A stretch of DNA of 64,000 bases. Origin: Euptelea pleiosperma. Lineage: Eukaryota > Streptophyta > Magnoliopsida > Ranunculales > Eupteleaceae. The stretch lies in assembly GCA_035048495.1 (NCBI GenBank), contig CM068547.1:28155913-28219912 (forward strand). The letters run 5' to 3'. Below, piece after piece: positions 45,351-58,727 of this stretch. The number at the start of each line of letters is the position of its first letter. Positions within the stretch are counted from its first letter, which is position 1. Below the pieces are notes generated by a model. It did no database searches. It was given only the letters and a program-made list of their open reading frames with translations, and was not told the DNA's origin. A program made the translations under genes and the position numbers.

Positions 45351-46200
45351 CAGGCTGTCTCAATACAAGTTGGGGCCTAAGGCGAATACCTTAATTGAGG
45401 CCTATTTTATTTAAAATATTAATATTAATTAAAATTAATTAAAAAATTAGTCATTTTTTCAATCAAATCTCGATAATACTAACAAAAAAAGTCAAAGGTC
45501 CTCAAAAATCTTTATGTTCTACTCCTATATCCTTTTAAGTCTCAGTAGCCCCACTCCACAAAAGAAGGTCATCCAAAGGCATCCTACAAGAGTGCACAAG
45601 TGTGATATTTAATTAAAAATCACAAACATGGTAAATTTATTGAAATGGTAAACATATAACTATTTTTTTATAAAAGTAAATAGACAACTTTTTTTTTTAA
45701 AATAACGTTATTACTTCTTTGTACTTCATTTTAAGTATAAAAAATCTGTTTTATAAAGGTGTAATAGAAATTTTAAATTAATGTAAATATTAAAATTATT
45801 TTTAGTAAAAATAATTAGTATTAGATATCATTGAAAAGATCTCGGCGAGAGCTTTTTAATGGATCCATTCTCATTGCGAACGAACTTAGGAATTAAAAGT
45901 TCATAGATTTTAAAGATTTTCAAACAAAAAATGCTTTCCTAAAAAGTGTTATTCATTTATTATCAAGAGAGAAGAACATGTATCATTCCACGTTCCTCTC
46001 TTCTCTGAATTAAATTTATAAAATTAAAGGATAATTTCACTCATATATAATGAAATAAATCACTTTATTGCTTTTATGGACTTTTAACGAACTTTAGAGA
46101 GAGTGAAAGTGGAGGGGGAAAAGCAAAACATTTTGCAACTCAAAGGGCTCCGGGGGCCTTAAGTGGTTGTCTCAACCACCTAATGGTTGAGCTGGCTTGG
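45351..46200. mobile_element. Non-autonomous hAT element, in copy A
   Basis: The 850-bp element is flanked by CTCATTGC at 45343-45350 and 46201-46208, an 8-bp target duplication as made by hAT transposases. Ends CAGGCTGTC and GAGCTGGCTTGG, with inner GGGGCCTAAGGCG and GGGGGCCTTAAG, resemble the plant hAT group with TTF-type transposases. No transposase ORF is present. The same insertion is in copy B. Confidence 0.8.
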
Positions 46201-47160
46201 CTCATTGCACAAAGGGATGTACCTAGCTAGCAATGAGACATGACATACAAAATATACAAACTAAAGGAGATCCTCTCCCAACAATCCAAATGCTCTTGTC
46301 CTGTATTAATGGTTAACACACATTCCTTATTCCTTAATGCTTTCATGTTTTCTCGAAGAGGTAGATACATAAAATCGTTGACTCCTTTTTTGTATGTTTC
46401 TTGTCGAATTTGGGGAGACAATCTGATTTTGAGAGATACTTCACACTTAGAAGATCTATGGCAGAAGTTGATGTAGTGAGATGATTCAAGGATCCCAACT
46501 TACCTACCAATAAGGGAACCAAAATCACAACAATCAGTCTTTGCTCTACGGGATGCTGGAGAAAGCTATAAACATAGATCAGTGGCTGCTCAAAGCTTTG
46601 TTGGTTTATTTCTTCTATTTTTGTTTTATTATTTTAGGGCATAAAACACTTTGTAATAATTATTAAAATTAAAAATTATTGAGGGAAATAAATTTTGTTG
46701 TGGGGTTTTTCTTTATTTTCTTCTTCTAATATTTAAAAATACGTTTTTGGTTGAAATATTATTTAATGCATCGGGCTCAGGGGACCAACAAAAGTGAACT
46801 AATAAGTTCACTAATGATCTCGCCTGTGTATCCCGCGAATCCACGATGGTTATAATTGTTGAGCTGGCATTGACTAGATTCACTTTTGCCACCGCACAAC
46901 CACCGTTGGATTCTCGGAATCCATGCCCAAGAGCATTAGTGCAAAAAGTTGGCCCAAGAGCATTAGTGCAAAAAAGTTGGTCCCTCGACCTGACCCTTAT
47001 TTAATTTGGTGTTAGTCCTATTTTTTACGTGACTGAAGGGCAAGCAATTATTTCCTTGAAAAGAAAGTAAAATTGTAAAAAGGGAATTTTTTTTTGTGTA
47101 GCGTCATTATAAATTTTTTCACCAGAATGAGGATAGGTCCCTTGTCCTCATTATTGCTAT

Positions 47161-47854
47161 GTTGAGAGTCATTATCGACCATCTTACTCCATGGTGGAGT
47201 GGGGACCGAATTTATTCTTTTAGCTGGTACTTGTAATTGCGTCATTCAGATAGTGGCTAATCTCATTTTTTAGCTATGCATCACACCTCATGTTGATCTA
47301 GTTTTTTATAGCATCAGAGAGTGTGGTAGAAGAAGACCTAAAGATCGAGAGTATGACTTGTACGTGGTCCTCCTTAGGGGCCTTATCTTCCAAGTATTGC
47401 GCGCAAAGAGAAGATAAATATGAAGATGAGTATAAAATTAATGCACATAGGGCTTGTAAACTCATTTTTTTGAGAGCATTATGTGACTCTTAGGTTGTAC
47501 ACTCACTAAGGAAAAGTTCTCAACTGCGAAGATAACTTTACACAATCTAGTCTGACCTATTTTCTTTACTCATTCTTTCTTGCTTTGACAATGGACAAAG
47601 CTATCTTCGCGGTTGTAAAATTATGAAGCTAGCTATCCATGCGACAGTTAGATTGTGTATGATGTTCTTTGTGAGGTCCTCTTGTTTGTCTTCTTTTTGG
47701 TCCTGTTTCTTTGTGGATATTTTCCTCTCTTTTGCCTTGGTAGGCCAACTCAGCCTCCAAGCCCTTAATAAAGCTATCTTTACCTATAAAAAAAATGTTC
47801 TAAGTCAGTCTTGGACTGGGTCTTGATTTAACAAATTAAAAATAGTTTTTCTAA
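47161..47854. other. Spacer between the two duplicated segments, no gene
   Basis: It is unique within the window. It contains short ORFs without recognisable features. Confidence 0.5.
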
Positions 47855-49070
47855 CCAAAAGTTTGTCAAATATGTTTTCTAAACCCAGAATTTGATTTGT
47901 TTTCTAAATAGAAAACTTGGATTTTGTCCTAAAGTTTAGTAATTAGAAGAAGGTTCATACATTGTCTCATGTGAGGAGAGTGCACCTCTCTAAGACTCAG
48001 TTGAGTTTGAGCTTCAACAGTTTTCAAGATAGATCATATTTTGAATTGAGCCAAGAATCAATATATCATTTGGCGAATTTGTTAACTTGAGTTTTACAAG
48101 AGAAAATGGATTTTATTTGTGTAAATTTTAACAATCACATTTGTAGCAGATGATCTCTAGTAATCTAAACCTCATATTAGGGGTCTCGCTCGTGCTCCAA
48201 ATTCAATCTGATGGTTTGGGAACTGATTCTTCAATGAGCCACACTACCAAAATATTGGGACCTCATTTTTGAAGTGTTGACTTATTCTATTTACTTTGTT
48301 AACAACTCTTTCATTCAGTTGTTAGTTCAAGCAAAAAATCTTGTTCTCATGTTTACTTACTTGTTTATAGGATTTTGCAGTGACAAAAATAGGGTCTTGT
48401 ATTGATAAACAATAATTGTAATAGAATAATGATTATTACAATTGTGGAACAACAAAACCTAAAATAAAATTAAGGATTTTCGCAGCACGAAAACTTTCAA
48501 GTAAAATAAAATTCAATTGTCAAACACATTAGTTTTATTGCCAATGAATAATAATATATCATTTGGTGAAGCAACACTACTGATAGTAGTTGGTATAGCA
48601 AAAGTATGGAACTAGAGCCAAGCTATGGACATCTGTGGACAAGTAGTAAACAAATTAAAAATTAAAATAATAAATTATTTAAATATTTAAAAAATTTATT
48701 TAGGCCCTAAAATTAATTAAAAGTACAATGCAAATTTAGTCAAAGTGAAATATATAATATATATAAATGTCAAAAAACTCTCGATCTTGAGGTGCCACGT
48801 ACCCTAGACATTTTTTATTTCGATGCTCCCACAGTCCTGCTCCTATTCTAACCTCTGGTTACTTACTATACTCTTGAAGATTTGATTTGATTTCATGAGT
48901 ATCTTCGTATTTAGTGGCATAAACTAATTTAAGTAGGTTTCCGAGAGAAGTAATTGTGCTTTTGAATACTAATACACGTTATTTGTCCTATATATACCCC
49001 ATTTTCGCTCTCCATTTTAGTATGGAGTGAGTGAATGAACTAGAGGCTCCTTCCGCTTTCTTTGTTAACA

Positions 49071-49251
49071 ATGCCTTCTTTTCTCGTATATATTTGTTTT
49101 GAGAGCTCCAGATCTCCCAACCTTATTTGGAAGCATTGGAGATATTCTTGGTTGCAAAGAAAGGTTCGAGTTGCCATTTGGTGGGTCTCGGTCATTGTTT
49201 ATGGCATTTCATTTAGACTTCATGTGGCGCACGCAAGTTCTTGTTCAATAG
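49071..49251 (+). CDS. First-exon ORF of the triplicated locus, copy B
   Basis: From the ATG at 49071 the exon reads MPSFLVYICFESSRSPNLIW, a basic Trp-rich stretch KHWRYSWLQRKVRVA, a hydrophobic segment IWWVSVIVYGISF and LHVAHASSCS, and ends at CAATAG|GTATGA, a canonical donor. TATATATACCCC lies about 80 bp upstream. The same peptide pattern (FES-R-PNL-WK-W, WW, IVYGIS, LHVAH-SCS) is kept in copy C. One hydrophobic helix may act as a signal or anchor. No downstream exon was found; the donor is followed by a long (CT)n(AT)n tract. The function is unknown. Confidence 0.4.
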
Positions 49252-49254
49252 GTA

Positions 49255-49366
<112 letters not shown>

Positions 49367-49456
49367 TGTTGCACATATATACTTATGCATAATGGGTGCC
49401 ACCAAGCTGATAATCTAAACAAAAAGCATCTCTATCAATCCCATGATCCTCATTGT

Positions 49457-50337
49457 CTGGGCCGTATGATCAATACAAGTTGAGGCCTAAGGCAAAGACG
49501 CTAATTAGGTCAATTTTACTTAAAATATTAATACAAATTAAAATTAATTAAAAATTTAATCATTTTTCTCTCAAATCCCAATAATAGCAACCAAAAAAAT
49601 GTCAGCCAAAGCCCCTCCAAATCCTTATGTTTCTAGTCCTATTTCCTTTTAAGTCTCAATAGCCCCCACTCCATAAAAAAATACGTCATCCAAAGGCACC
49701 CTACCAGAATGCACGAGTGTGATGTTTAATTAAAAATTACATAAAAATGGTAAATTTATTGAAATGGTAAATGTATAACTTCTTATTTTTTTGGTAAAAG
49801 TAAATATGCAATTTAAAAATAAAGTTATTACTTCTTTGTACTACATTTTAAGTATAAAAAATCAGTTCTATAACTGTGTTATAAATTTTTTGGATTAATG
49901 TAAACATTAGAGTTATTATTTAATAAAAATAAATAGTATTAGATATCATTGACAGGATCTCGGCGAAGGTTTTTTAATGGATCCGTTTTCATTGCGAATG
50001 AACTTAGGAATTAAAATTCATTAGCTTTTTAAGGATTTCCAAAGAAAAATAGGTATTTTCCTAAAAAAGTGTTGTTCATTTATTATGGAGAGAGAAGAAC
50101 ATGTGTCATTCCACGTTTCTCTCTTCTCTAAACTAACTATATAAAATTAAAGGACAATTTTACTAATATATAACCAAATAAATAACTTTATATACGCTTA
50201 TATGGGCTTTGAAATAACCTTAGAGAGGGTGAAAGTGGAGGGGCAAAAGCAAAAATTGTTGCCACATCAGGGGCTTTGGGGGCCTTAGATGATGATGTGG
50301 GGGCCTAGAAAACCGCCTAATGGTTAAGCCGACCCTG
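49457..50337. mobile_element. Non-autonomous hAT element, in copy B
   Basis: The element is flanked by CTCATTGT (49449-49456) and CTCATTGC (50338-50345). Ends CTGGGCCG and AAGCCGACCCTG keep the original inverted repeat better than copy A. It is about 881 bp with no ORF and derives from the same insertion as 45351-46200. Confidence 0.8.
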
Positions 50338-50872
50338 CTCATTGCACAAAGGGCTGTACCTAGCAATGAGACATGACATGATCCTCTATTAACAATCCAA
50401 ATGCTCTTCTCCAGTATATGAAATGGTTAACACACATTCCTTATTCCTTAATGCGCGCTTTCAAGTTTCCTTGATGAGGTAGATACATAAAATGGATATT
50501 GACTCCTCTTTTCTATGCTTCTTGTGGAATTTGAGTTGTTGCATGTATAAGCAAGGAATGGATTGAAAAGCAACAAATAGGTTTGAAGTGGGCTTCAACA
50601 GTTCAACCCCCCGACGTACCCAAAAAAAATAAAAAATTCTTCAAGTTGAAAGCATGTGGGACCAGACAATCTAATTTTGAGACGCTTCACACTTATAAGA
50701 TCTTCTATGGCAGAGGTTGATGCAGTGAGATGATTCAAGGCTCCCAACTTACCTACCAATAAGGGAACCTAAATCACAACATGCAATTAATCTTTGCTCT
50801 ACGAGGTGCTGGAGAAGGCTATAAACATAGATTAGTGACTGCTCAAAGCTTTGGTGGCTCTTATTGCTTATT

Positions 50873-51084
50873 GGACAAATCTAGTCTGCATACGTTTGCA
50901 GACTTAGAAGTATGCAAACATTGTCAGCATTGTTGGATGTGCATTGAAAAACGAGTTATATATTTTAATGTTTAAAAAAATTATTTTTATAAATTTAAAA
51001 ACACGTTTTTCAAGGAACATTCAACGGTGGATGAATCCTTTGCATATTTCTGAGTCTGCAAACATATGCAGACTATATTTGTCC
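50873..51084. mobile_element. hAT MITE, 212 bp, with 8-bp target duplication
   Basis: The terminal inverted repeat is 31 bp, GGACAAATCTAGTCTGCATA and onward to GTTTGCAGAC, with two mismatches between ends. TGCTTATT flanks it at 50865-50872 and 51085-51092. Copy A of the segmental duplication has no such insert at the matching place, so it moved in after the duplication. Confidence 0.92.
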
Positions 51085-51463
51085 TGCTTATTGCTTCTAG
51101 TTTTTGTTTTTTTGTTTTTTTGTTTTTCGCTATTTATAATTTTAGGGCAGAAAATACTTTGTAACAATTATTAATATTGAAAATTATTGGGGGAAACAAA
51201 TTATGTTGTGGGGTTTGCATTTTTTTCTTATTCTTCTAATATATATATATATTTAGAAAATATACCTTTTTTGTTGAAATATTATTTAATTTTGGCATTA
51301 GTCCTATTTTTTTGCGTGATTAAAGGGCAAGCAATTGTTACCATGCATGAAAAAGAAAGTAAAATTGTAAAAAAGGAATTTTTTGTCTGTGTTGTCATTA
51401 CAAACTTTTTCAGTGGAATCGGGATAGGTCCCTCGTCCTCATTATTCCAATATCTAATTCCGT

Positions 51464-51785
51464 TAGGGGTCTCAACGGGTCGGTTCCGGTTCGGTTCCTA
51501 AGTTGGCCAGAACTGAAACAAACGGTTTCGGTTCCGGTTCTGGGTATATTGGGTCCAATCTTGAAAGTATGAGAATTTTTACACTATATTTATATATTGG
51601 TTCCGGTTCTCATCGGTTCAGTTCTGGTTCCTATCGGTTTCGGTTCCATATTAGACTACCCAGAATCGGAACCATTATTTTCGCTTCGGTTCTAATTTTG
51701 GTTCCTTTTTAATCTGTTCCCAAAAATGTGGAACCGGAACCAGTGTATCTGGTTCCGGTTAAACGGGGTAAAATTGGCACCCCTA
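51464..51785. mobile_element. hAT MITE rich in GGTTCCGGTT
   Basis: The ends TAGGGGTCTCAAC and ACCCCTA are inverted, with AATTCCGT (51456-51463) and AATACCGT (51786-51793) as an 8-bp target duplication with one change. The interior carries about eight copies of CGGTTCCGGTTC-like words in both orientations. This is a common plant hAT MITE design. Confidence 0.85.
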
Positions 51786-51793
51786 AATACCGT

Positions 51794-54454
51794 CCAATTT
51801 GAATGCTTGCTAGACTATATACATTGGCTATGAGAATTCTTGAATAGAAGGAACAAGTAGTTGTACCTACGGGTGGGATTAGTTAAATTTTGATCAATAA
51901 TATATATAGATTTTCAAAGTTACTTGCACGTCTCAGATATATTGCCGAGGTTCTCTATGGCTTTGATGAGTTGCTTGGATCAAGGACAAAAACTTGGACA
52001 AGAGAGGCAAGTCAGACAAACTTGATATCTTTATTAGGCAACCAAAGCCTCATACAAAGAGAATTACAAGTTCAATCCCAAATTACCTCCCAAAAAATGA
52101 AAAAGATAGGGTACAAACTTGATATGTGTATTCAGAGGAATTTGAAGGCTTAATTCTAATTTTTTTTTTTTTTGGGTGTTTCTGTCATATATAAAGTAGA
52201 GCTAGTCCTTTGATGTAGAAGCTTAAGTGTTATGTAATATTGTAGATCTCTGGTACTTAAAGTTGTGGCAGCTGATTATTATTAATAATGGATTTGTAAT
52301 GTCATTATGCATGTAGTCCATGTGGCGATTCCTCTCTTTTTTTTTTTTTTTTTAATTTGAATTACAGTGCCTCCTTTTCCATTATTTCCATTATTTTGGG
52401 AACGATAGAGCTTGATTTGAGAAAATTTTGGCTTTTGTACCTTATGTAATCGTTTTCACAAGGAGGTTGTGTAAATGATTGCTCAGGGGGTGAGATAGGT
52501 TTTTAATTGCTAAAGAGGGCGAGCAATATTCGTGTGCCCGTGTGCATGTGCAAATCGCCGAATGCAGGTGTTCCAAACATGCTTGGGAAATGATTGCTCA
52601 CGTAAACCTATTTGCACACCCAATTTGCATGCGTTCCAAACGCACCCTTAGTGTTTCTGTATTGGTATATACTAATACTTAGTGTGCCTTGGATCCTTCT
52701 CAAGTCGGGATAGCCGAAAATGATCAAATGAGAAGGCATAGTAAACCCTAAGGGGACATCGTCCAGATAGGAATGAGAAGGCCTTCAGTTCTTCAGAACT
52801 CTAAGAGAAATGAAAAAGATGAATTGGTGTGATTCAATAGGAAGTTTCATACTTGAGAAGCTATAGTGAGGTAATACTTTCATAAAATTCGTTAGGCTAG
52901 AGTGACGATCGATCCTTGTTCTATCCGAGTTTGATTTCATCCTTCATGGAAATTCAAAAAATCTACCACTGCTACGAACTAACAGTTGGGCTCAGATTGC
53001 CTAAGGCCTCACCCAAAGGCCAACTCAAATTTTAGTTAGGCTCAGAAAAAATTCAGGACTAAGACCAACCTGAGCCTAATCAAGGTCGCATTGGGGTCCT
53101 GTGGCTTGGGGGCTGGGCCTGTCCAAGTTGTCCCAACATGGGTCCCAAACATCTCACTAAAAAATGCTGTTATCTACTCTAGCTAGTGGCAAAGTTATAT
53201 TTTTCTTTTTTTCTCCCTATCCCTGACAACGCTACTCTTCAGCTTTTGGCTTTTGTATTGATGCTATATGGATCCAAGCCAAAATGATAGCTAGCCCAGA
53301 TAATTAAGCACACAAACTAATCCATGCATGCAAGCGTACACATTAACTACTTCATGCATGGAAATACACGACGTATGATGCAGTTAACACTGATAAAATC
53401 GTTAAATGCCCTTCTTTAAGAGGCCTAAATGAAATAATGCAAGATCTCGTCGTCGCGGGGGAAGAAAAGTGAGTCTAGCATGAGAGATAAAAGCCAGCCA
53501 AGTTAGCCAAGGTGACTGCCTATGAACCACATAAGGTTTCAAGACATGATAGGCATGTCTTTACACTGAGTCCCTGGGAGGATACAGGCCAGTCATCCTT
53601 GGCTACCAAACAAGACTCTTATCTTCATGTAAGATCTCTCTTCCTCTTAACAAATCCTGGGATTGGGATGCCAATGCTTAGTTCAAGAACCGCGCGCTAT
53701 TTATAGGCAATGTGTGGAGCAGTGAGAAGATTCAGATCAGCACATATTAGCGCCCTATCAATTTGTTCATCCATTACGTGCCCATAAGGAATTTATTCCC
53801 GTAATTTGCAGGGACCAACATATATACTCATTTTCGTCGTGCTCTTGATGTTCTCGATAGGGCTAGCTCCATTATGTAGACATAATTTTGATGCAGAAAT
53901 AAAAAAGAACCTTATGAGGGCTTCCTTCTGGTATTCTCCACATAGCATATCGGTTAGCAAATTGCACTGAATCAGTTATATGACCTTTTAGCACTCTCAA
54001 AGGTCGTGACATGGGTTCATGTCATAATATGTAGGAAAGTTGCTTAAAGGCGAAAGATCGATGTACAAAATCTCTAAAAAATTTAGAGTTTTGACTAAAG
54101 CTAAGATGGTTAGTTTCACTGATAAAACCCTAATGAGATACAAAATCTAGTTTCATTCATGACTAAAAGCTAAGGTGCAAAATCTCTCCAACGTACCCTT
54201 TTCTTTCCCCACTTTATGCGCTCAATATTCCAAGCCAACATCACCCATTTCACATGCCCACCAAATGATGGTTGACTTGTGTTACACACTAACCTCATGG
54301 CGTTGATTTTTTATATGAGGGGGTGGGGGACGGTGGGTTCATTAGCAAATGAAATCTCAAAACACAATATGTACCAAGCTTCTTCCTCACTGAAAAAGCA
54401 CCATGGCTTTACCGCTGAGTATAAAAAAGGCCCATTTGATTCAATTCCTAAAAT
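51794..54454. other. Long stretch without a recognised gene
   Basis: It has T-rich runs near 52160 and 52340. A TATAAATAG box on the minus strand at 53698-53706 is followed leftward by CT/GA-rich sequence that could be a leader, but no coding exon follows. No other structure is supported. Confidence 0.45.
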
Positions 54455-54800
54455 TTCATACAACATTTTTGACAACAATTTTGGCGTACCCACATGGAAG
54501 ATGAATCAATAGCTGATTTTTGGTGAGGATGATTTCCTCATTATATAGATCAACCCTACAAAAAATCAGCACATTCTGAAATTTATAACCCCATCAAATG
54601 TGGTTTTTCAAGTTAACGATAAAAATAGACGGTCCATAATTCTTCAACTTGTAAACCAATCTATGAATATCGGAATGATTTGAATTTTTGTGAACATATA
54701 TAATCTGCTCACCATAGAGAGACCATCCTTGCCAAAAATCATCCCATTCCAAAACTTCTAACTTATACATTGGCATGCGCCAATTTTTGTTGTCAAAAAT
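54455..54800. mobile_element. Palindromic MITE, family D, degenerate
   Basis: TACAACATTTTTGACAACAA on the left is inverted as TTGTTGTCAAAAATGTTGTA on the right. CTGATTTTTGGTGAGGATGA recurs at 55498, which ties it to the MITE at 55441. A GTCCCCCGATCCTGACCC tail extends to about 54836. Confidence 0.65.
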
Positions 54801-55440
54801 GTTGTATAAAATTATATTGTCCCCCGATCCTGACCCATATATATATATACACACATAGGTTCATGAACTAGATTCATAGTGGCCGGCTAGTGGCTCATTA
54901 AGGAACAAGAAATTTTTATACTTAGGAAGTCTAGGATAAAATGCGTATCTACATTTGATTGGATTTGAAAGCAAAACCAATCCTTTCACTACCATCTTTA
55001 TATCCGTTCCCCCTCCATCCTACATGGATTTTTCAGGCTCTGAGATCAATGTACTGTCTGGCTTTCGCATTTTCAGGACTGTTGTAGGTAGAGAAACGAC
55101 TTAAGGATCTGTCAACACGGCCCTTTCCTTTTGTTCAATTTTGAGTTATGAGTTCTGATGATCAATAGGGCATTATACATGGTTATTAGGGGAATCGGAG
55201 AGGTCATTGCTAAGGCCACTTAGTCACATACTTATCCTTTATCTTTCATCAGTTACAGAAATAATAAATGGTTGTTGTTGGCAACCCAAAGCTCCGATAT
55301 ATAGTTCAAAACTAGTAATTAAAAGCCCGTGCTAAAGCACGTGCACAATAAAAATAAATTATTATATAAAAATAAGTATTTAGATTTTTTTCAACAAATT
55401 ATCTTACGTAAAAATAAAAGCAACTTAATTATTATTGATT

Positions 55441-55691
55441 GAGTCAGGTTCGGGGGACAACCATTTGGTGTACCCACATAGAAGATGAATCAATGGCTGA
55501 TTTTTGGTGAGGATGATCTCTATGGTGAGGGGATCATCCTCACAAAAATTCAAATCATTCAAATTCTCGTAGACTGGTTTCGAAGTTGAAGAATTATGGA
55601 CCATCCATTTTTACCGTCTAACTTGAAAACCACATTTGATGGGTACGCCAAAATGGTTGTCAAAAATGGTTGTCCCTCAAACCTGACCCTG
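55441..55691. mobile_element. Family D MITE with 7-bp flanking repeat
   Basis: The ends GAGTCAGGTTCGGGGGACAA and TTGTCCCTCAAACCTGACCC are inverted. ATTGATT flanks both sides (55434-55440 and 55692-55698). An inner part AAATGGTTGTCAAAAATGGTTG is duplicated on the right. Confidence 0.75.
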
Positions 55692-56872
55692 ATTGATTTA
55701 TAACATTTCAATCATAGTACAACCAATAATCAGCCTAAATATTATTGATTTCTAACCTTTTGATCTCAGTACCCAAAAAATAATGCTTGATTCTATGGTT
55801 AAAAATAAATCCATGAAAATAACTATAATCCAATAGTTAACACTTAATAATCAGGCTGATTTATGAGTCAAATATAATGCAATTTGTAGGGTTGGCCAAA
55901 TATAATGCAATTTGTAGGACAAATGAAGACACCAAGGAAAAATAACTGCGTATATTTTTTTGCTCCAGGGAGCACCGACTTTCTGTTAAAGAGGCACGAT
56001 CAGATATACAATTATTTTTTTGAACCTACAATTTTTTATCCAAGACGTTCCATTATTGAAGAAATTATAGCTCCCGCATTTATTTTTTTGTTGCAAAAAA
56101 TTTGTTCCTACCCTTTTTTTGTTATGATCCCACATCCAATGCAAGGGATATGAGAGTTGAAATGCTTTTATGAGAAAGATAAAGTTTTTTTTGGGTAATC
56201 TAGAAAGAGAAAAACTTTTTTTATGAGAAAGATATAGAGTTTGAAATTATATGTGAGAAAAAGTTTATTGAAGAAACAAAAATAAGATACCTAAATGCAA
56301 ATGACAATTCTTATAGAGCTGTTTCAAAACTCGAAATTACTTAAAGAATATCTACTTTGTTGGTGATAATTATGGTCAATATTGCTCAAGAAGCTCAACC
56401 ATAGATCAAAGCATTGTCTTTACAAATAAAATCTTACATATAATAAGAATAGAGCATAAGGGATTCATTAAAAAAATTAACAGAAGATGAGAGAAGGTGA
56501 CTTGTAAATTTTCTTTGGAAAAGGGGAAAACTAAAACTAAGTATAGAAAAAAAAAAGATAGTAAAAGAAGAAACGAAAAAAGGAAGATGTAGGTAGACAA
56601 TAATATACAAAAATGAAAAATAAGAAAGACATACCAGAAAAAAAAATGCATGAATGGGATGATGAGTTGTACGTAAATATCTTGATTGAAATGGATGAGT
56701 TTAGGAACAAAATTACAGAATAGAAAAAAGTATAGATTGCAGAGAATAAATGAGAAGATATAAGAGCATCTTCTCATTTAAGAGGTTGGTGTCCTTTTGA
56801 ATTTTTGAGAAATCATTTGAGATTTGAAGGAGATAATTTAGAAATTTTAGTGTTTGATTTGGTGAAGAGAGA
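55692..56872. other. Family A MITE remnant and AT-rich spacer
   Basis: Until about 55900 a decayed family A core is visible (TAATCAGCCTAAATATTATTG, ATCCATGAAAATAACT, AATCAGGCTGAT). From 55900 to 56872 I see no gene. Confidence 0.45.
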
Positions 56873-57233
56873 ATTTAGGAATTTAAGAGGCAATTAAGGA
56901 GTAGATAATTGATTTGTGGTTGTGGAATTTAGAGGAAGAGACGTTTTGAGTTGAAAATGAAAGAGAATGTTAAGGAGTGCTTTGAGAAAAAAACAGTACA
57001 AAAAAGATGGAGGAAGTACCACCTTAGCATGGTCAAGCTTTAGAATTTAAGAATTTAAGAGGCAATTAAGGAATAGATAATTGATTTGGAATTGTAGAAT
57101 TCGAACCATTAAGAAGTTTAAAGGAATAGATGTTTTGGGTTTAAGATGAAAGATGATGTTAAGGGGTGTTTTGGGAAAAAATAGTGCAAAAAAGATGGAG
57201 GAAGCGCCACCTCATCAGTGCCGAGCTTTAGTA
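56873..57233 (+). repeat. Tandem duplication of about 175 bp
   Basis: The units at 56873-57040 and 57043-57233 share GAATTTAAGAGGCAATTAAG, TAGATAATTGATTTG, AAAAAAGATGGAGGAAG and AGCTTTAG. Divergence is about 15 per cent. The terminal AGCTTTAGTATAGATAATAG may belong to a MITE whose other end is near 55310 (AAAGCCCGTGCTAAAGCACG), but this was not proven. Confidence 0.7.
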
Positions 57234-58727
57234 TAGATAATAGATTCGTTTCTATACAAAGGGCTAAGTCTCTAAGAAGAATGGCGGAACCATTCGACCC
57301 CATTTGAGTTCTTGATGACTCCCTTTGTGAGTTTAATAATTTGGAACTTTGGGTACGTAACTCTCTTGTTGCTGTTGCGGCTGGCTGGCTACTCCATTAT
57401 TCTTATCGAGATTCAACCAGCTATCCTTAAAAAAGCCCTGCAACTGGCCCTTGAGTTGGCTGGCTGGCTGACTCTTGTCTCTATTCTTCCAAGGCATTCT
57501 TCTCCTCAAAAATCTATGATTTCCTAAATTATAATTAAGAATTTCAACACTCCTCCTTAATTGTGATTTGAGCGAGTTGGAGAGCATTTTAGTCATCCGG
57601 TCCTTCATCTTCAAGAACATCTTGATTTTAATTGATTTCTTCTTCCACTTGTTCTAATGTGACCTCTAATATTAGAATTCGATGTTGAAGGCGTACATTT
57701 TCTTCACATACATTGAATTTTTTTTTTTTTGTGTGTAATTGACGTTGATTACTTGAATTATTTGCAAGTCCTTCAAATATTCCATGACAAGTAAGGTGAT
57801 GACATTTTTTGCTTCTTTTTACTTGATCTTTAGGAGCCTTCCTGTTCTTCATGTAGACGAAAATCAAAGAGATCAACATAGCCTCAGTACCTCTTTGAGT
57901 TATTTAGGCCATTAGTTTCGGTTGATAATGCAGTGTGCCAAGAGTAGAAATCCCCTTTACCGGCTTGACCGGGTCCGTACAGGTTTCACTTGCCAATCCA
58001 TGGGGCCCTCCCACGATGGTGACTACAAAAAAAAAAAAAAAAAACTTTGTAGCACATCTTTCAAAATTCCTTTGAACATAATATCAATGGTTATCCTCTC
58101 CACGATACAAAAACACAAATGAGAGTTCTGTGGCAACTCTCAGCTAACTTTGCACTCCATTTTGTTGATCGTCCGTAGCGATTCAACCACTTGTCTGGAT
58201 AATAACACACTCCTTAGGAAGAAAATTATTTCCAAAAAATTGAGTTCAACCATTTTGAAAATTTTTCCAACAATAATCCTTGCTGTGCAAAATAAAAATC
58301 ATCGAGAGACCCATTATCTGAAGAGGACACAAATATTTTAAACACAAGCATGTTTTTTTTAAATAGCCTCGAGAATCACGAAATTAAATCACCAATTTTT
58401 TTTTCCCCAAAAAACACCATTTTTTTTAAAATTAAACACCATCTTTTCTAAAAAAGACACACTAGGTGCATCATTATCTTTTATCAAACAAAATCCAAAA
58501 TTCATTCATGAACACCTATTTCTGATTTGCCCATAAAACGCGCCTAGCTTTGATTGTGCTTAACACAAATACCACTTTGTTGGTCTAATTTGCCCGCTTT
58601 GATACCGCTTTGTTCGAGTAAATACCCCAAATGAATTGGAGAGAAAGAGACATGAAGATGCACTCCCCAAAGGGGTTGTAAAGACCTCTTAAGAACACAA
58701 GTAGGGATACAAAAGGGCCAAAACTTA
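57234..58727. other. Possible minus-strand Copia fragment and spacer
   Basis: On the minus strand 57547-57565 reads AAGGAGGAGTGTTGAAATT, like a polypurine tract joined to a TGTTG LTR start. At 58598-58610 CGGTATCAAAGCGGG resembles a PBS. No matching LTR pair was identified, so this is only a candidate. An A-tailed stretch at 57950-58045 may be a SINE end. Confidence 0.3.

Larger units (their letters stand above)
43865..47160 (+). repeat. Segmental duplication, copy A
   Basis: The segment aligns with 47855-51448 almost end to end at visibly high identity, from TTTTCTAAATAGAAAACTTG to GATAGGTCCCTTGTCCTC. Copy A lacks about 190 bp present in B near 48010-48190 and has gained a SINE at 44449-44579. 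Both copies share the first-exon locus and a hAT-type insertion, so these predate the duplication. Confidence 0.85.

Noticed and set aside
53512..53706. Possible gene start with a TATAAATAG box on the minus strand
   Set aside because: No coding exon, start codon context or homology follows; the box alone is not enough.
56406..56777. 123-codon minus-strand ORF rich in Phe and Leu
   Set aside because: AT-rich composition gives a hydrophobic translation by chance; no family pattern or gene signals.
57234..58727. Complete minus-strand Copia element
   Set aside because: PPT-like and PBS-like motifs are present but no matching LTR pair was found, so it is listed only as a weak candidate region.
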